From CAVPKN01 sp963832835 (lineage in GTDB: Bacteria > Chlamydiota > Chlamydiia > Chlamydiales > JAAKFR01), in contig CAWHVD010000001.1 of NCBI GenBank assembly GCA_963832835.1, forward strand, positions 682,001 to 746,000: a stretch of 64,000 bases of DNA, given 5' to 3'. Both the position numbers and the translations under genes were made by a program. Numbering within the stretch: the first letter of the stretch is position 1; each line of letters starts with the position of its first letter. A model generated the notes under the pieces. The model made no database searches and was not told the DNA's origin. It was given only the letters and a program-made list of their open reading frames with translations. This document shows positions 33,527 to 41,853 of this stretch, piece by piece.

Positions 33527-34387
33527 ATGCGCTTTATTCGAAAACTCTTTTTCCTCTTTGCGTTTTTCTCAGTCTCCTGGTTGGGCATTTATGCTTATAA
33601 CCAGGTTACGGATGGCTTTAGCGTCCGCCAAATGACATCTTCGCTTCCAGCTTGCCCTCAATTTGAAGTGGAGTTGAGCCCTGAGAAAGCCGCTTGTCTG
33701 CAGGCCATGCTCGATCAACCCTTTCGCTACATCGGTAAGGGATGCCAATTTTATGTGTTTGCAAGTGCGGACGACAAGTTTGTAATAAAATTTTTAAAAC
33801 ACAAACATTTAAGACCTTTTACTTGGTTGAACTCTCTGCCGATGCCTCAGAAATTACGTAAACTGAGCGATGCGAAGATCGAGCGCCGTGAACAACGGGT
33901 GAAGCGGCTTTTCTCCAGCTGTAAACTCGCGTATGAAAAAATGCCCGAAGAGACCGGACTTTTATCTATCCATCTCAATCGCACCCCAGCTTTAAACAAA
34001 CAGATTGTGCTCATTGACAAACTTGGCTGTAAACATGTTGTGGAGATAGATGAGTATGAATATGTGATTCAGAAAAAAGCCGTTTTGGTTCAAGACGTTT
34101 TTGCTCACGTACAAGAGTCAGAGGTGATTGGTAAAGTACAGCTACTGGTCGATCTTGTACTTAATCGCTGCCAAAAGGGGATTTGTGACCGTGATCGTTC
34201 CTTTGTCCAAAACGTGGCCTTTTCCCCAGAAGAAGATAAAGCCCTCTTTATCGACATTGGGCAATTTTACGAAGATTCTGCCATTTGCTTAGAAGAGAAC
34301 CAAGCTAAAGACCTGACAAAAAGGCTTGGCAACTTGCGCTTCTGGACAGAGCGCCACTTCCCCCAGCTCGCCCCTCATATCCCCTAA
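33527..34387 (+). CDS. Membrane-anchored kinase-like protein
   Basis: A 286-residue protein. Residues 8-25 form a hydrophobic anchor or uncleaved signal (FFLFAFFSVSWLGIYAY). The rest has kinase-like landmarks in the right order: a glycine-containing loop (YIGKGCQFYVFAS, 68-80), a Lys in a VIKF strand (Lys88), a catalytic-loop-like GICDRDRSFVQNVAF (218-232, Asp221/Asp223 and Asn229) and a DFG-like FIDIGQF (Asp243). The N-lobe is short and spacing departs from ordinary kinases. It may phosphorylate proteins or small molecules, or be a pseudokinase. Assignment by eye. Confidence 0.5.
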   Translation: MRFIRKLFFLFAFFSVSWLGIYAYNQVTDGFSVRQMTSSLPACPQFEVELSPEKAACLQAMLDQPFRYIGKGCQFYVFASADDKFVIKFLKHKHLRPFTWLNSLPMPQKLRKLSDAKIERREQRVKRLFSSCKLAYEKMPEETGLLSIHLNRTPALNKQIVLIDKLGCKHVVEIDEYEYVIQKKAVLVQDVFAHVQESEVIGKVQLLVDLVLNRCQKGICDRDRSFVQNVAFSPEEDKALFIDIGQFYEDSAICLEENQAKDLTKRLGNLRFWTERHFPQLAPHIP

Positions 34388-34438
34388 TTTCCCTATTTAA
34401 CCCTCTCGGTGTGCTCTGTTTCAACTTTAGGATTTTTT

Positions 34439-34553
34439 GTAACTATTCAGGTAATCCAGCTTTTCGGTTAAAAGCCTCCCTGTGGTGGCTATCCACTCCC
34501 AGCTTGGTAAAGTGGGCCTGCCTTAAAGATTCTGCTGGCTCGTGAATAGTCAC
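34439..34553. repeat. Dispersed element with GTAACTATTCA ends, copy A
   Basis: Starts GTAACTATTCAGGTAATCCA and ends TGAATAGTCAC, imperfect inverted ends. The element at 58893-59079 shares both ends and the internal TTCGGTTAAAAGCCTC, TATCCACTC and GATTCTG. This copy is 115 bases long. Confidence 0.65.
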
Positions 34554-34577
34554 GATTTTTTTAGTAAATCCGTGATC

Positions 34578-34818
34578 CTATTAGATTTGTCGCAGCCCTA
34601 CAGGCTGCTGGTAGTTTTTTTGCCCTTTGACCCAGGGCGTTGCCTTGGGCTACCACTGTCTCAGCCCGCCTGCCTGAAGTAGGGGCTCTGCAGAACGGAA
34701 GATGTGTATACACAAGATTTTTTTCAGCCTGAAAGGCTGAGATTGCAATAGCCCAGGGCAACGCCCTGGGTTTTGACAGTCAATATATTGCAGCCTGTAG
34801 GGCTGCGACAAGTCTAAT
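34578..34818. repeat. Long inverted repeat in a gene-free stretch
   Basis: The arms TTGTCGCAGCCCTACAGGCT (about 34588) and its complement ending about 34812 also share ACCCAGGGCGTTGCC with GGCAACGCCCTGGGT inside them. This and the element at 34439-34553 fill the gap between the kinase-like gene and the F-box gene (34388-34832). I see no gene there. Confidence 0.75.
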
Positions 34819-34832
34819 GGAGAGCTATCTTT

Positions 34833-35948
34833 TTAGGGTAGTTCGCTGATCATTCGGTTCACTTCGGGCATTAGTTCAGATTGGGGGTTGTGAAGGCTCA
34901 GTTCATGTTTAAAGATAAAAAGTAGTATCGAATTTTTTCTATTTTGTAAATCTAACTGTTTGATTCTTTCAAAAGCATCCGTTGCTCTACCAAACCACAC
35001 ATCCATTTGTAATTGCGCTTCTCTCATAGAAGGATCATTTAGAAGGGTGTTGTTCCTCAGCCACATTTCTTTCGCTTCCTTCTTTTTCCCAGCTTCTACG
35101 AGTTCTTGGATTAAAAAATGAAGATTCAAGAAGGGGTCTTGATCCAGCAAAATCACCTCTTCTCGTAAAGAATAATTTTCACTGGGAATGCATTCTAAAA
35201 CGGTTGGTATGACGTTTCTTCTTTCTCTAATATCTATTAACTTAAGTTCTAGGATAGTTTCTTCAAATCTACCTAATTTGCAGTACATGTGAACAAATGC
35301 TCGTCTAGCAGATGCTACTTCACGCTTATCTACGATTTGTGACAACCACATTTTCGCTTGGTCTACCAAGCCCAGTTTAATGGCTTCATGCACGAGCTTA
35401 ACAAAACATTCTGCCGACCCAGCTTTAATCAAAAGTTGGTTAGCATAATATTCTGCCCTTGCAAGAGTTGATTTTCCGATGCGGGACAAAAAGATACTGG
35501 CAAGAAATCCATCACTAATTTCTGCACATCGTTCAATTTTAGCAATTGCGCCTGCCTGCACCTCTATGAACTTCTTGGTTTTTTCTCCCCCACCCAAATA
35601 CATGTCGAACATACAATCGAATGACAGATCATCGATTTGCCGGGCAGTCAGCTCAGGAATATCGACCACTGTGTCTGCCTCTTTTAATATGCAGATATTT
35701 ATGTGTACTATTGTTTTAACCTGCAAGTATATAGGCTGATCTTCTTTCAATTTCACGCGAAGAGCTGTGGCAATAGGTCTCCAAAAGATATTATCGTCAG
35801 AAAGATTTTTCCATATCTGACATACTAAGCGGATCGTTGCTCCGTATTCTAAGATAGGCAATTTTTCAAAAACACCCGCAAGATACTCATCGCCTACTTG
35901 ATGAAATAGACAAACTGGAAGGGGATTAGATGCGATAGAGTTAGTCAT
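34833..35948 (-). CDS. F-box-like domain protein with helical repeats
   Basis: A 371-residue protein without signal or membrane segment. Residues about 12-62 fit an F-box: LFHQVGDEYLAGVFEKLP, then LEYGATIRLVCQIWKNL and NIFWRPIATAL. F-box proteins bind Skp1 and bring targets to the host SCF ubiquitin ligase, so a bacterial F-box protein would be a secreted effector. The remainder is helical with TPR/PPR-like units of about 35 residues (LVHEAIKLGLVDQAKMWLSQI, MYCKLGRFEETILELKLID) that may bind targets. Isolated gene in an island with kinase-like and AAA genes. Confidence 0.75.
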   Translation of the reverse strand: MTNSIASNPLPVCLFHQVGDEYLAGVFEKLPILEYGATIRLVCQIWKNLSDDNIFWRPIATALRVKLKEDQPIYLQVKTIVHINICILKEADTVVDIPELTARQIDDLSFDCMFDMYLGGGEKTKKFIEVQAGAIAKIERCAEISDGFLASIFLSRIGKSTLARAEYYANQLLIKAGSAECFVKLVHEAIKLGLVDQAKMWLSQIVDKREVASARRAFVHMYCKLGRFEETILELKLIDIRERRNVIPTVLECIPSENYSLREEVILLDQDPFLNLHFLIQELVEAGKKKEAKEMWLRNNTLLNDPSMREAQLQMDVWFGRATDAFERIKQLDLQNRKNSILLFIFKHELSLHNPQSELMPEVNRMISELP

Positions 35949-36048
35949 GATTTTCCTTAATTTTGGGATTATTATCAGGGAGTTTGCTATTTTATGGTTT
36001 TTTTATTAAGTCTTGATAAAGAAGTATTAGGTAAGTTGGGCGGGCCCC

Positions 36049-36137
36049 GGAAAAGTTGGACCCCTCTGAGATAATAGAGTTACGTTGCAAGGGCGGGTAC
36101 TAGAAGTTAGGGAAATTTGGAGACAATAGGAAAAGTT
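36049..36137 (+). repeat. Repeated GGAAAAGTTGGA upstream of the AAA gene
   Basis: GGAAAAGTTGGA occurs near 36050 and again near 36129 in the 270-base gap before the AAA gene. Such motifs can be ends of lost insertion sequences. No transposase remains. Confidence 0.3.
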
Positions 36138-36218
36138 GGATTACGATTTTTTTTGGCGATTTACTTTCTTAAATATACCCTGTTACTTATAATTCCATTT
36201 ATTTAACTGTGCCATACT

Positions 36219-37718
36219 ATGATTAGCCTTCCTATTAAACCTTCTTCTGCATTTTGGATTGTAAATGAACATGTATCTACAGCAAAAGAGACGCAGATTT
36301 TATTAGTTACAGGGCTGGCTGGAGCCTGTATTTTCGCTTTGACGGTGAGTTTAATGGCTCATCTAGAGCTATTAGTGGGTATCAATGCGACGACCCAATG
36401 GGCCTTCACGGGAACAGGAGTGCTATTGGGATGCTCTGCTTTGGTTGTTGTAGGGGGTTGTGACCCAATCATAGAACCCTCCGTTACACTTAAAGATCCT
36501 GAGGCTTTGAAGGGTTATCTAAATAAATTGTGTGCCGAATTGGCTAAAGATGCAGGAGATCCTCTCGAGGTTCTCCAGAGATGTGCGGGTTATATTCCCT
36601 TAGAGATGCTTCAGGAGGCATCACAGGTTGGTGATGCACTGCAAGTAGCGACCAACATGTTGCGGCAGGCTAATTTTTACCATATGGCACGCGGCTCTCG
36701 TTCTCCGACTACGCAAGCCAGGCTAGAGCGTGTGCGCGACACGTTGGTTTCCGTTTTAGATGCGCTTCTGACAGGTTTTGGTGTCGCAGATTTTTTCAAA
36801 CCCTCTGAAAGCGCGTTCCACGCTGACTTTAAATTCCAAAAGATCATGATGTTGATGAGTTTGTTCACCTTGCTGACAGCAACTTTGCTGCCTATGCTAG
36901 GTGTGACAACAGGTGCATCGATTGTGGGTGGTGTCATGCTCCTGATCGCGGTGCTGAGCATCATCTGGCCACATATCCGTCCTCCTCCCTCTAACCTTCC
37001 CAGCGCAGAGAATTGGTCTGCACAGATCCAATCGGGAACCCTTGTGCCATCATCTGGCCGTAAAGTGATTACCAGTGAGATGCGCCAAGCCCTTAAAGGA
37101 AAAAGCCACTTACTCTTGACCGGACCGTCCGGGATTGGTAAGACGCAAACTGCCCAAGCCTTTACTCAACGGGTGGTGCAGGGAGATTTTCCCGAGCTGG
37201 CTGGTAAAAAAGTGTTTTATTTCAATGCAGCGGAGCTGGTTTCTAGTGCGGATATGTTCAGCCACCAGAATTCGGTTTTAAAACGCATTGAAGAGGCCAT
37301 GGGAAACAACCGCGAGGATTATATTTTGATTATCGATGAGGTCCATGTCGCTTTTGAAAGACATGAAAATAATCCTTTTGGTGATAAGTTCAAGACCTTC
37401 CTCGATGGCATGCCTTATGTGATCGGTTTGACCACAGACGCAGAATATGCAGCGCATATCTTAACCGTAAAAGGTACAGCCGGTGCAAGACGCTTTGACA
37501 CCAAGATTTCTATTAAGAGCACAGAGGAAGCAGATACAGAAGCTATCTTAAACCATTTCTTGGTACGCACGGCCCCGCACGCGCTCGTGGCACCAGATGC
37601 TTTGAAAGAACTTATCGTGAAAACAAAAGAGAATCCCCAGCCACTTTCTGCTATGGCAATTCTCAATAAATGCCTTATACTAATTGAAATTTTAAAAAAT
37701 ACAGATGTTGTGGCATAA
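36219..37718 (+). pseudogene. Membrane-anchored AAA+ ATPase, 5' part, split by an IS630 element
   Basis: Codes for 487 native residues, then 12 more from the transposon before a stop at 37718. Two hydrophobic pairs (about 27-83 and 207-250) place it in a membrane. An AAA+ domain follows with Walker A GPSGIGKT (about 302) and Walker B YILIIDEVHVAF (about 367), sensor-like IGLTTDAEYAAH and an arginine-finger-like TAGARRFDTKI. This looks like one ClpA/ClpB-type AAA module. The rest lies at 38820-39334, in frame once the insertion is removed. The truncated product still has the whole ATPase core and may be made. Confidence 0.8.
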
Positions 37719-37746
37719 GCAATCTCCTCAAAATGGAGGTAGCAAC

Positions 37747-38250
37747 ATGGAAACAACAATTCTTATTCCCGAAGAACTAGAAAAGCACGACTTTATAAAG
37801 CTGTATAAATCCGCAAAACATCCTAGAGAAAAGAATAGATTCCTTGCCCTGAGTCATTTCAAGGAAGGTAAAACTCCTCGTGAAATTGCTGAACTTCTTC
37901 GGGTTACACGTAATACGGTTTACACATGGATACGCAATTTTAAAACTTATGGCATTGATGGTGTTAAAGAAAAATCTGGAAGAGGAAAAAAATCGCTTAT
38001 TCCAGATAGTGAAACCGCAGCTTTTCGTTCTGCGGTTCTCGACCTTCAGAAAGGACGATCCGGTGGCGTAATTATAGGGAAAGACGTGTTGCAGTTAATG
38101 AAAGATAAGTATGGGATAAAGTGCTCATTAAAAAGTGCATATAACCATTTGAAACGGGCAAGACTTGTCTGGGTTAGCGCAAGATCAAGGCATCCAGATG
38201 CCAATCCAGAGGAACAAGAAGAGTTTAAAAAAAATTTCGCGCAAAAGTAG
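37747..38250 (+). CDS. IS630 transposase, first reading frame
   Basis: A 167-residue helix-turn-helix DNA-binding part: TPREIAELLRVTRNTVYTWI is a clear HTH, followed by the second HTH-like region (DVLQLMKDKYGIKCSLKSAYNHLKR, shown from 38080). It ends at 38250 with the stop after FKKNFAQK. The run TTTAAAAAAAATTT at about 38224 permits a -1 shift into the second frame. Confidence 0.88.
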   Translation: METTILIPEELEKHDFIKLYKSAKHPREKNRFLALSHFKEGKTPREIAELLRVTRNTVYTWIRNFKTYGIDGVKEKSGRGKKSLIPDSETAAFRSAVLDLQKGRSGGVIIGKDVLQLMKDKYGIKCSLKSAYNHLKRARLVWVSARSRHPDANPEEQEEFKKNFAQK

Positions 38251-38798
38251 AAAACTCTTTGCCAAAAGGAATCCAACTCAACGATGTTGAAATCTGGTTT
38301 CAGGATGAAGCTAGATTTGGCCAACAGGGAAGCCTAAGCAGACTGTGGGCAGTAAAAGGAACTCGCCCTCGTGCAGTACGTCAACAACAGTTCAAATACA
38401 CATATCTTTTTGGTGCCGTATGTCCTGAAAGAGGCGATGCTGTTGGTTTATTGTTGCCCTATGCAAACAAGGATACAATGGAGATCCATTTGCGGCACAT
38501 TTCCTCACAAGTTCCCACCGGACGGCATGCAGTAATCATACTTGATAAGGCAGGGTGGCATACGACGCAAAAATTACCACATTTTCACAACTTAACATTG
38601 CTGCCCTTGCCAGCAGCATCACCTGAATTGAATCCATGCGAACAGGTGTGGAAATACTTGCGCCGCACACATCTTTCGAATCGAACTTTCAAGGATGAGG
38701 AGGAATTGTTGGATGCTTGTTCAGATGCATGGAATGAATTTACTAACGACCGGGAGCAAGTCATTTCCTTGACTTCAAGAATATGGGCAAAGGTGTAA
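38229..38798 (+). CDS. IS630 transposase, catalytic second frame
   Basis: The DDE half of the transposase. In this frame the sequence from the A-run reads on without a stop (KKFRAKVENSLPKGIQLNDV). Catalytic acids: Asp in IWFQDEARFG, Asp in VIILDKAGWH and Glu in SPELNPCEQVWKYL. An independent TTG start at 38259 is possible, but fusion to the first frame by -1 shifting is the likely way to make active enzyme. Confidence 0.88.
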   Translation, partial: KKFRAKVENSLPKGIQLNDVEIWFQDEARFGQQGSLSRLWAVKGTRPRAVRQQQFKYTYLFGAVCPERGDAVGLLLPYANKDTMEIHLRHISSQVPTGRHAVIILDKAGWHTTQKLPHFHNLTLLPLPAASPELNPCEQVWKYLRRTHLSNRTFKDEEELLDACSDAWNEFTNDREQVISLTSRIWAKV

Positions 38799-38819
38799 TT
38801 TTATTTTTTTCAATTAGTA

Positions 38820-39334
38820 TTACTCGTGTCACGCAAACTGAAAGTACACCGAATTATGCTCAAGCAGACAAAATGAGGACAGAACTGGACCTCAGGACCT
38901 CTCAAGGGATTGTGTTGGGAGCAGCTTCGGCATTAGAGGAAGGGAAGAGTTTTGCGCAGATAAAGGTTTTAGAAGCGGAACTGAAATCTCTTGAACAAAT
39001 CTGTGCTCAAGAAGCTGGACAGTTAGATCATTTAGTCTCCACCAGAAAGAGATTAGCAGATGTGAGGGAAGCTAAGTGGAAACTTGTCACGGAGATTGAA
39101 GCTTCAGGTGGTACATCAGAGGAGCTGAATCAGTTAATGCTGATCAAGCATTATTTAGAGCCCGCTCTTGAAATGCGTGTTAAAGAGATAGCAGCTCAGC
39201 TCAGTGTCCCTGTTGTCATCGATCAAGCCTTGGTGCGTTCAGTTTTAGAACAAGAAAAACTAAGCCGTGTCGAACGGGAAGAGATCCTTGAAAAAGTAAA
39301 GGCCTCTTCATTAACCTGCCATTTTCAGGATTAG
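38820..39334 (+). pseudogene. Severed 3' part of the AAA+ ATPase gene
   Basis: Continues the AAA gene: joining 37677 to 38820 gives NKCLITRVTQTESTPNYA without a frameshift. The 171 residues are mostly helical and probably coiled coil (LEAELKSLEQICAQEAGQLD, LSRVEREEILEKVKASS). An open frame begins at 38783 inside the insertion (ATG), so a free C-terminal fragment could be translated. Without the insertion the protein would be about 658 residues. Confidence 0.75.
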
Positions 39335-39392
39335 CGAGACTACGGGTTTAGGGCGGTCATCCAACTCTAGAAAGAGTAGAGGAGATTGGCTC

Positions 39393-40445
39393 TTAGGATT
39401 TTTTGCGGGGTAAGTTCTTTTTGGCGACAGCAATCGGTGGAGGGTTTTTTTTCGGAGGTGCCTTTTGAGCTTTGCTTTTTTTGGATAACTTGCCTTCAAT
39501 GTCGTCCAGATCATCGTCATCGTCATCATCGTCATCACTGAACGAGGGAATTGCAAATTCTCCTTCGAGGCCAAGTTGCATCGAAAGTTTGCGTAGGGAG
39601 GCAAATTTTTCGGATAATGCCTGAAGTTGGGTTTCATTGTCAGTACGGCCCGTGCCGCGGAGGTGAGCCAGGAATTCTTCTTCGGTATCGAATTTTTCTG
39701 AAAAAGTGATCGATGTGGCCGATGTAATGTCGGGAAGGTACAGAAAGCGACGGACCAAAGGAGGAACCTGAGTATAGATGTCGCTTGTCACTTGAGATTC
39801 AACTTCGATCTTAGCCACTTGTTTCGGAGGGCGACCGCGCTTGGGACGGGGGTTTAGGGCCTCGTTAGAATAATAAGTCTCAGCCTTTTTGGCAATGGCA
39901 GCACGTGTCTGGTTCAGGTCTTTAGATACCTTGGTTTCAAAAAGTTGAATTTTGAGCTGTTCAACTGTGGCACGAGGGAGGTCAAGATCTTCTTCGAAAA
40001 CAAATTTAAACTGATTGTTACGGAGCCACTCGATGATGCGGACTCGAGAACGTTCTTGGTAGAATTGTTGCCATTTTTCAAGCTCGGTCTCATTGTCATA
40101 TATGAATTCGAGAAACTGTTCACGAGCATCTTTGGAGCCGATGATGTCGATGAGCTTTTCTTTGGTGTCAATGTCATAGACCTTTTCGTTGACAAAGCCT
40201 TCCATGATTTTTTTAGTTTCGTAGAAGGTCAACTTGGGGATGAGACAATAGCGATCGGGATGGGTCCTGAGCTCTAGTTCGAGCTTCTCAATATCCTCAG
40301 CTTCTTTGTCCATGTCGACATAAACAATAAAACCTTCGACTCTGTCGAGATAGAACTCCCGTTCATCATTAGACTTGGAGAAAGCGTCCATCAGCCGATG
40401 AGCACGGAGGATAAGTGGGTTTTGCGCTTGAGGATAAGTTTTCAT
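39393..40445 (-). CDS. UPF0158 family protein with acidic and basic tail
   Basis: A 350-residue protein of the UPF0158 family (CT429 in Chlamydia, also next to dapF). The N-terminal 170 residues are the family domain (RVEGFIVYVDMDKEAEDIEK). The middle holds PRPKRGRPPKQ, an AT-hook-like motif. The tail has a run of nine Asp followed by a Lys/Pro-rich end (KKSKAQKAPPKKNPPP), encoded by a GAT-rich microsatellite. This suggests nucleic-acid contact, but no activity is known. Its start overlaps the dapF stop (ATGA). Confidence 0.85.
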   Translation of the reverse strand: MKTYPQAQNPLILRAHRLMDAFSKSNDEREFYLDRVEGFIVYVDMDKEAEDIEKLELELRTHPDRYCLIPKLTFYETKKIMEGFVNEKVYDIDTKEKLIDIIGSKDAREQFLEFIYDNETELEKWQQFYQERSRVRIIEWLRNNQFKFVFEEDLDLPRATVEQLKIQLFETKVSKDLNQTRAAIAKKAETYYSNEALNPRPKRGRPPKQVAKIEVESQVTSDIYTQVPPLVRRFLYLPDITSATSITFSEKFDTEEEFLAHLRGTGRTDNETQLQALSEKFASLRKLSMQLGLEGEFAIPSFSDDDDDDDDDLDDIEGKLSKKSKAQKAPPKKNPPPIAVAKKNLPRKKS

Positions 40446-41218
40446 GTGGGAGCCATTATAGAGATCTCTGCTTTTAATTCAAAGTTTCCCTCGCGTATAG
40501 CGGGTCCTTGGAGAATCACTTCGGTCCAATCTGCATTAAAAGAAATAGTTAACGTATGTGACGAGCGGACGCGTACTCTAACAGGAGAGGCGCTGCCAAA
40601 CACTTTGTGCGCAATCAGGGCAGAGGCTACAGCTCCTGTTCCGCACGCAAGTGTTTCAGCCTCGACTCCTCGCTCATAGGTGCGCACAGTCAGTGAGCCG
40701 TCCGGTTCCCTACAGACAAAGTTGATGTTTGCTCCTGCAGGAGCAAAAAGGGGGGAAAAACGGAGCGCTCTGCCGGTCTCTTCCACGTCAATATTTTCAA
40801 CGGCATCGACAAAGAGTACTGCATGGGGCACGCCTGTATTCAAAAAATACAGGTCATAGGGTAGATCGAGCTTGAGCTCGGTCGGTGGAGCAAGCAGGAC
40901 GCAGACGTTGTCCTCGCATAACCATCCCTCTTGGATTCCCGCTATTGTCTCAATGGTGTACCGGAGCTTTTGGATTCCGCATTCTTGCAAAAAGAGGATG
41001 AAACAGCGAAGGCCATTTCCGCACATCTGTGCTTCACTTCCATCGGGATTAAAAATGCGCATGAAAGCGTCGGCGCATGTGGAAACCTCCAGGATAATGA
41101 CCCCATCAACCTCCGCTTGTGCACACATGGATGGTACTTCTTGTCGATCGAACCTATGCGACCGGTTATCGATCAGCAAAAATGTGTTTCCAGCTCCCGA
41201 ATACCGAACAGACATCAT
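40442..41218 (-). CDS. dapF: Diaminopimelate epimerase
   Basis: Converts LL- to meso-diaminopimelate for lysine and peptidoglycan. The two catalytic cysteines are in AQMCGNGLRC and AETLACGTGAVASALI. The 258-residue length is slightly short but normal. Coupled by four-base overlaps to clpP upstream and to UPF0158 downstream, a chlamydial order. Confidence 0.95.
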   Translation of the reverse strand: MMSVRYSGAGNTFLLIDNRSHRFDRQEVPSMCAQAEVDGVIILEVSTCADAFMRIFNPDGSEAQMCGNGLRCFILFLQECGIQKLRYTIETIAGIQEGWLCEDNVCVLLAPPTELKLDLPYDLYFLNTGVPHAVLFVDAVENIDVEETGRALRFSPLFAPAGANINFVCREPDGSLTVRTYERGVEAETLACGTGAVASALIAHKVFGSASPVRVRVRSSHTLTISFNADWTEVILQGPAIREGNFELKAEISIMAPT

Positions 41219-41832
41219 TTAATGTCTTTGACATTATCGACAATTTTATCGAGTAGGCCGAAATTTAAAGCCTCCTGCGCGCTCATCCAGGTGTCACGGT
41301 CAAGAGCCTTTTCAATCTCCTTTTTCGTGCGCCCTGAATGTTTTTCGTACAACTCGATTAACATGTTTTTGGTTTTGATAATCTCTTTGGCATGGATACT
41401 CAAATCTGTCGCTTGGCCGGTCACTGGACCTGAAATGGAAGGTTGGTGGACCATGATGCGTGAATGGGGTGTTGCGTAACGTTTGCCAGGGCTTGCACAC
41501 AGGCTCAAGACAGACCCCATGGAAGCGGCCAGGCCACACACGCAGGTAATGATCGGAGATGTGAGCATTTTCACCTGATCCCACACAGCCAAGCCGGAGT
41601 CGACCGATCCACCGGGGCTATTAATGATGAAGGTGATAGGTTTGCCGGGATTTGACAGTTCCAAGTACCAGAGTTTTCGGATCACTTCGTAGGACGTCTG
41701 ATTGTCCACTGCATCAAATAAGAATATCCGTCTCGATTCGAGCAGTAGGGTATCGATCTTGTCGTTGAGCGATCGAGTATCAAGGGGTGGGTTGTCTTTC
41801 TCTTTGTCTTTTTCTTTTTCCACTTTCGCCAT
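41215..41832 (-). CDS. clpP: ATP-dependent Clp protease proteolytic subunit
   Basis: Serine protease that forms tetradecameric rings with Clp ATPases. Catalytic Ser104 is in GLAASMGS and His129 in RIMVHQP. An Asp follows in QATDLSI. The 205 residues start with a lysine/glutamate-rich tail (AKVEKEKDKEKDNPP) longer than usual. Chlamydiae carry two clpP genes; this one lies in the dapF-glyA block. Confidence 0.95.
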   Translation of the reverse strand: MAKVEKEKDKEKDNPPLDTRSLNDKIDTLLLESRRIFLFDAVDNQTSYEVIRKLWYLELSNPGKPITFIINSPGGSVDSGLAVWDQVKMLTSPIITCVCGLAASMGSVLSLCASPGKRYATPHSRIMVHQPSISGPVTGQATDLSIHAKEIIKTKNMLIELYEKHSGRTKKEIEKALDRDTWMSAQEALNFGLLDKIVDNVKDIK

Positions 41833-41853
41833 TCAAAAACCTCTTCAGTAGTA

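Larger units (their letters stand above)
37678..38819 (+). mobile_element. IS630-family insertion sequence
   Basis: Encodes a two-frame transposase. The ends carry CTAATTGAAA and the inverted TTTCAATTAG next to TA dinucleotides, as expected for IS630/Tc1-type insertion at TA. The inserted length of 1142 bases (counting the duplicated TA) leaves the AAA gene exactly in frame when deleted. It looks young and intact. Confidence 0.9.

Noticed and set aside
36000..36150. GGAAAAGTTGGA repeats as an intact insertion sequence
   Set aside because: Only two short matches and no transposase; reported as a weak repeat instead.
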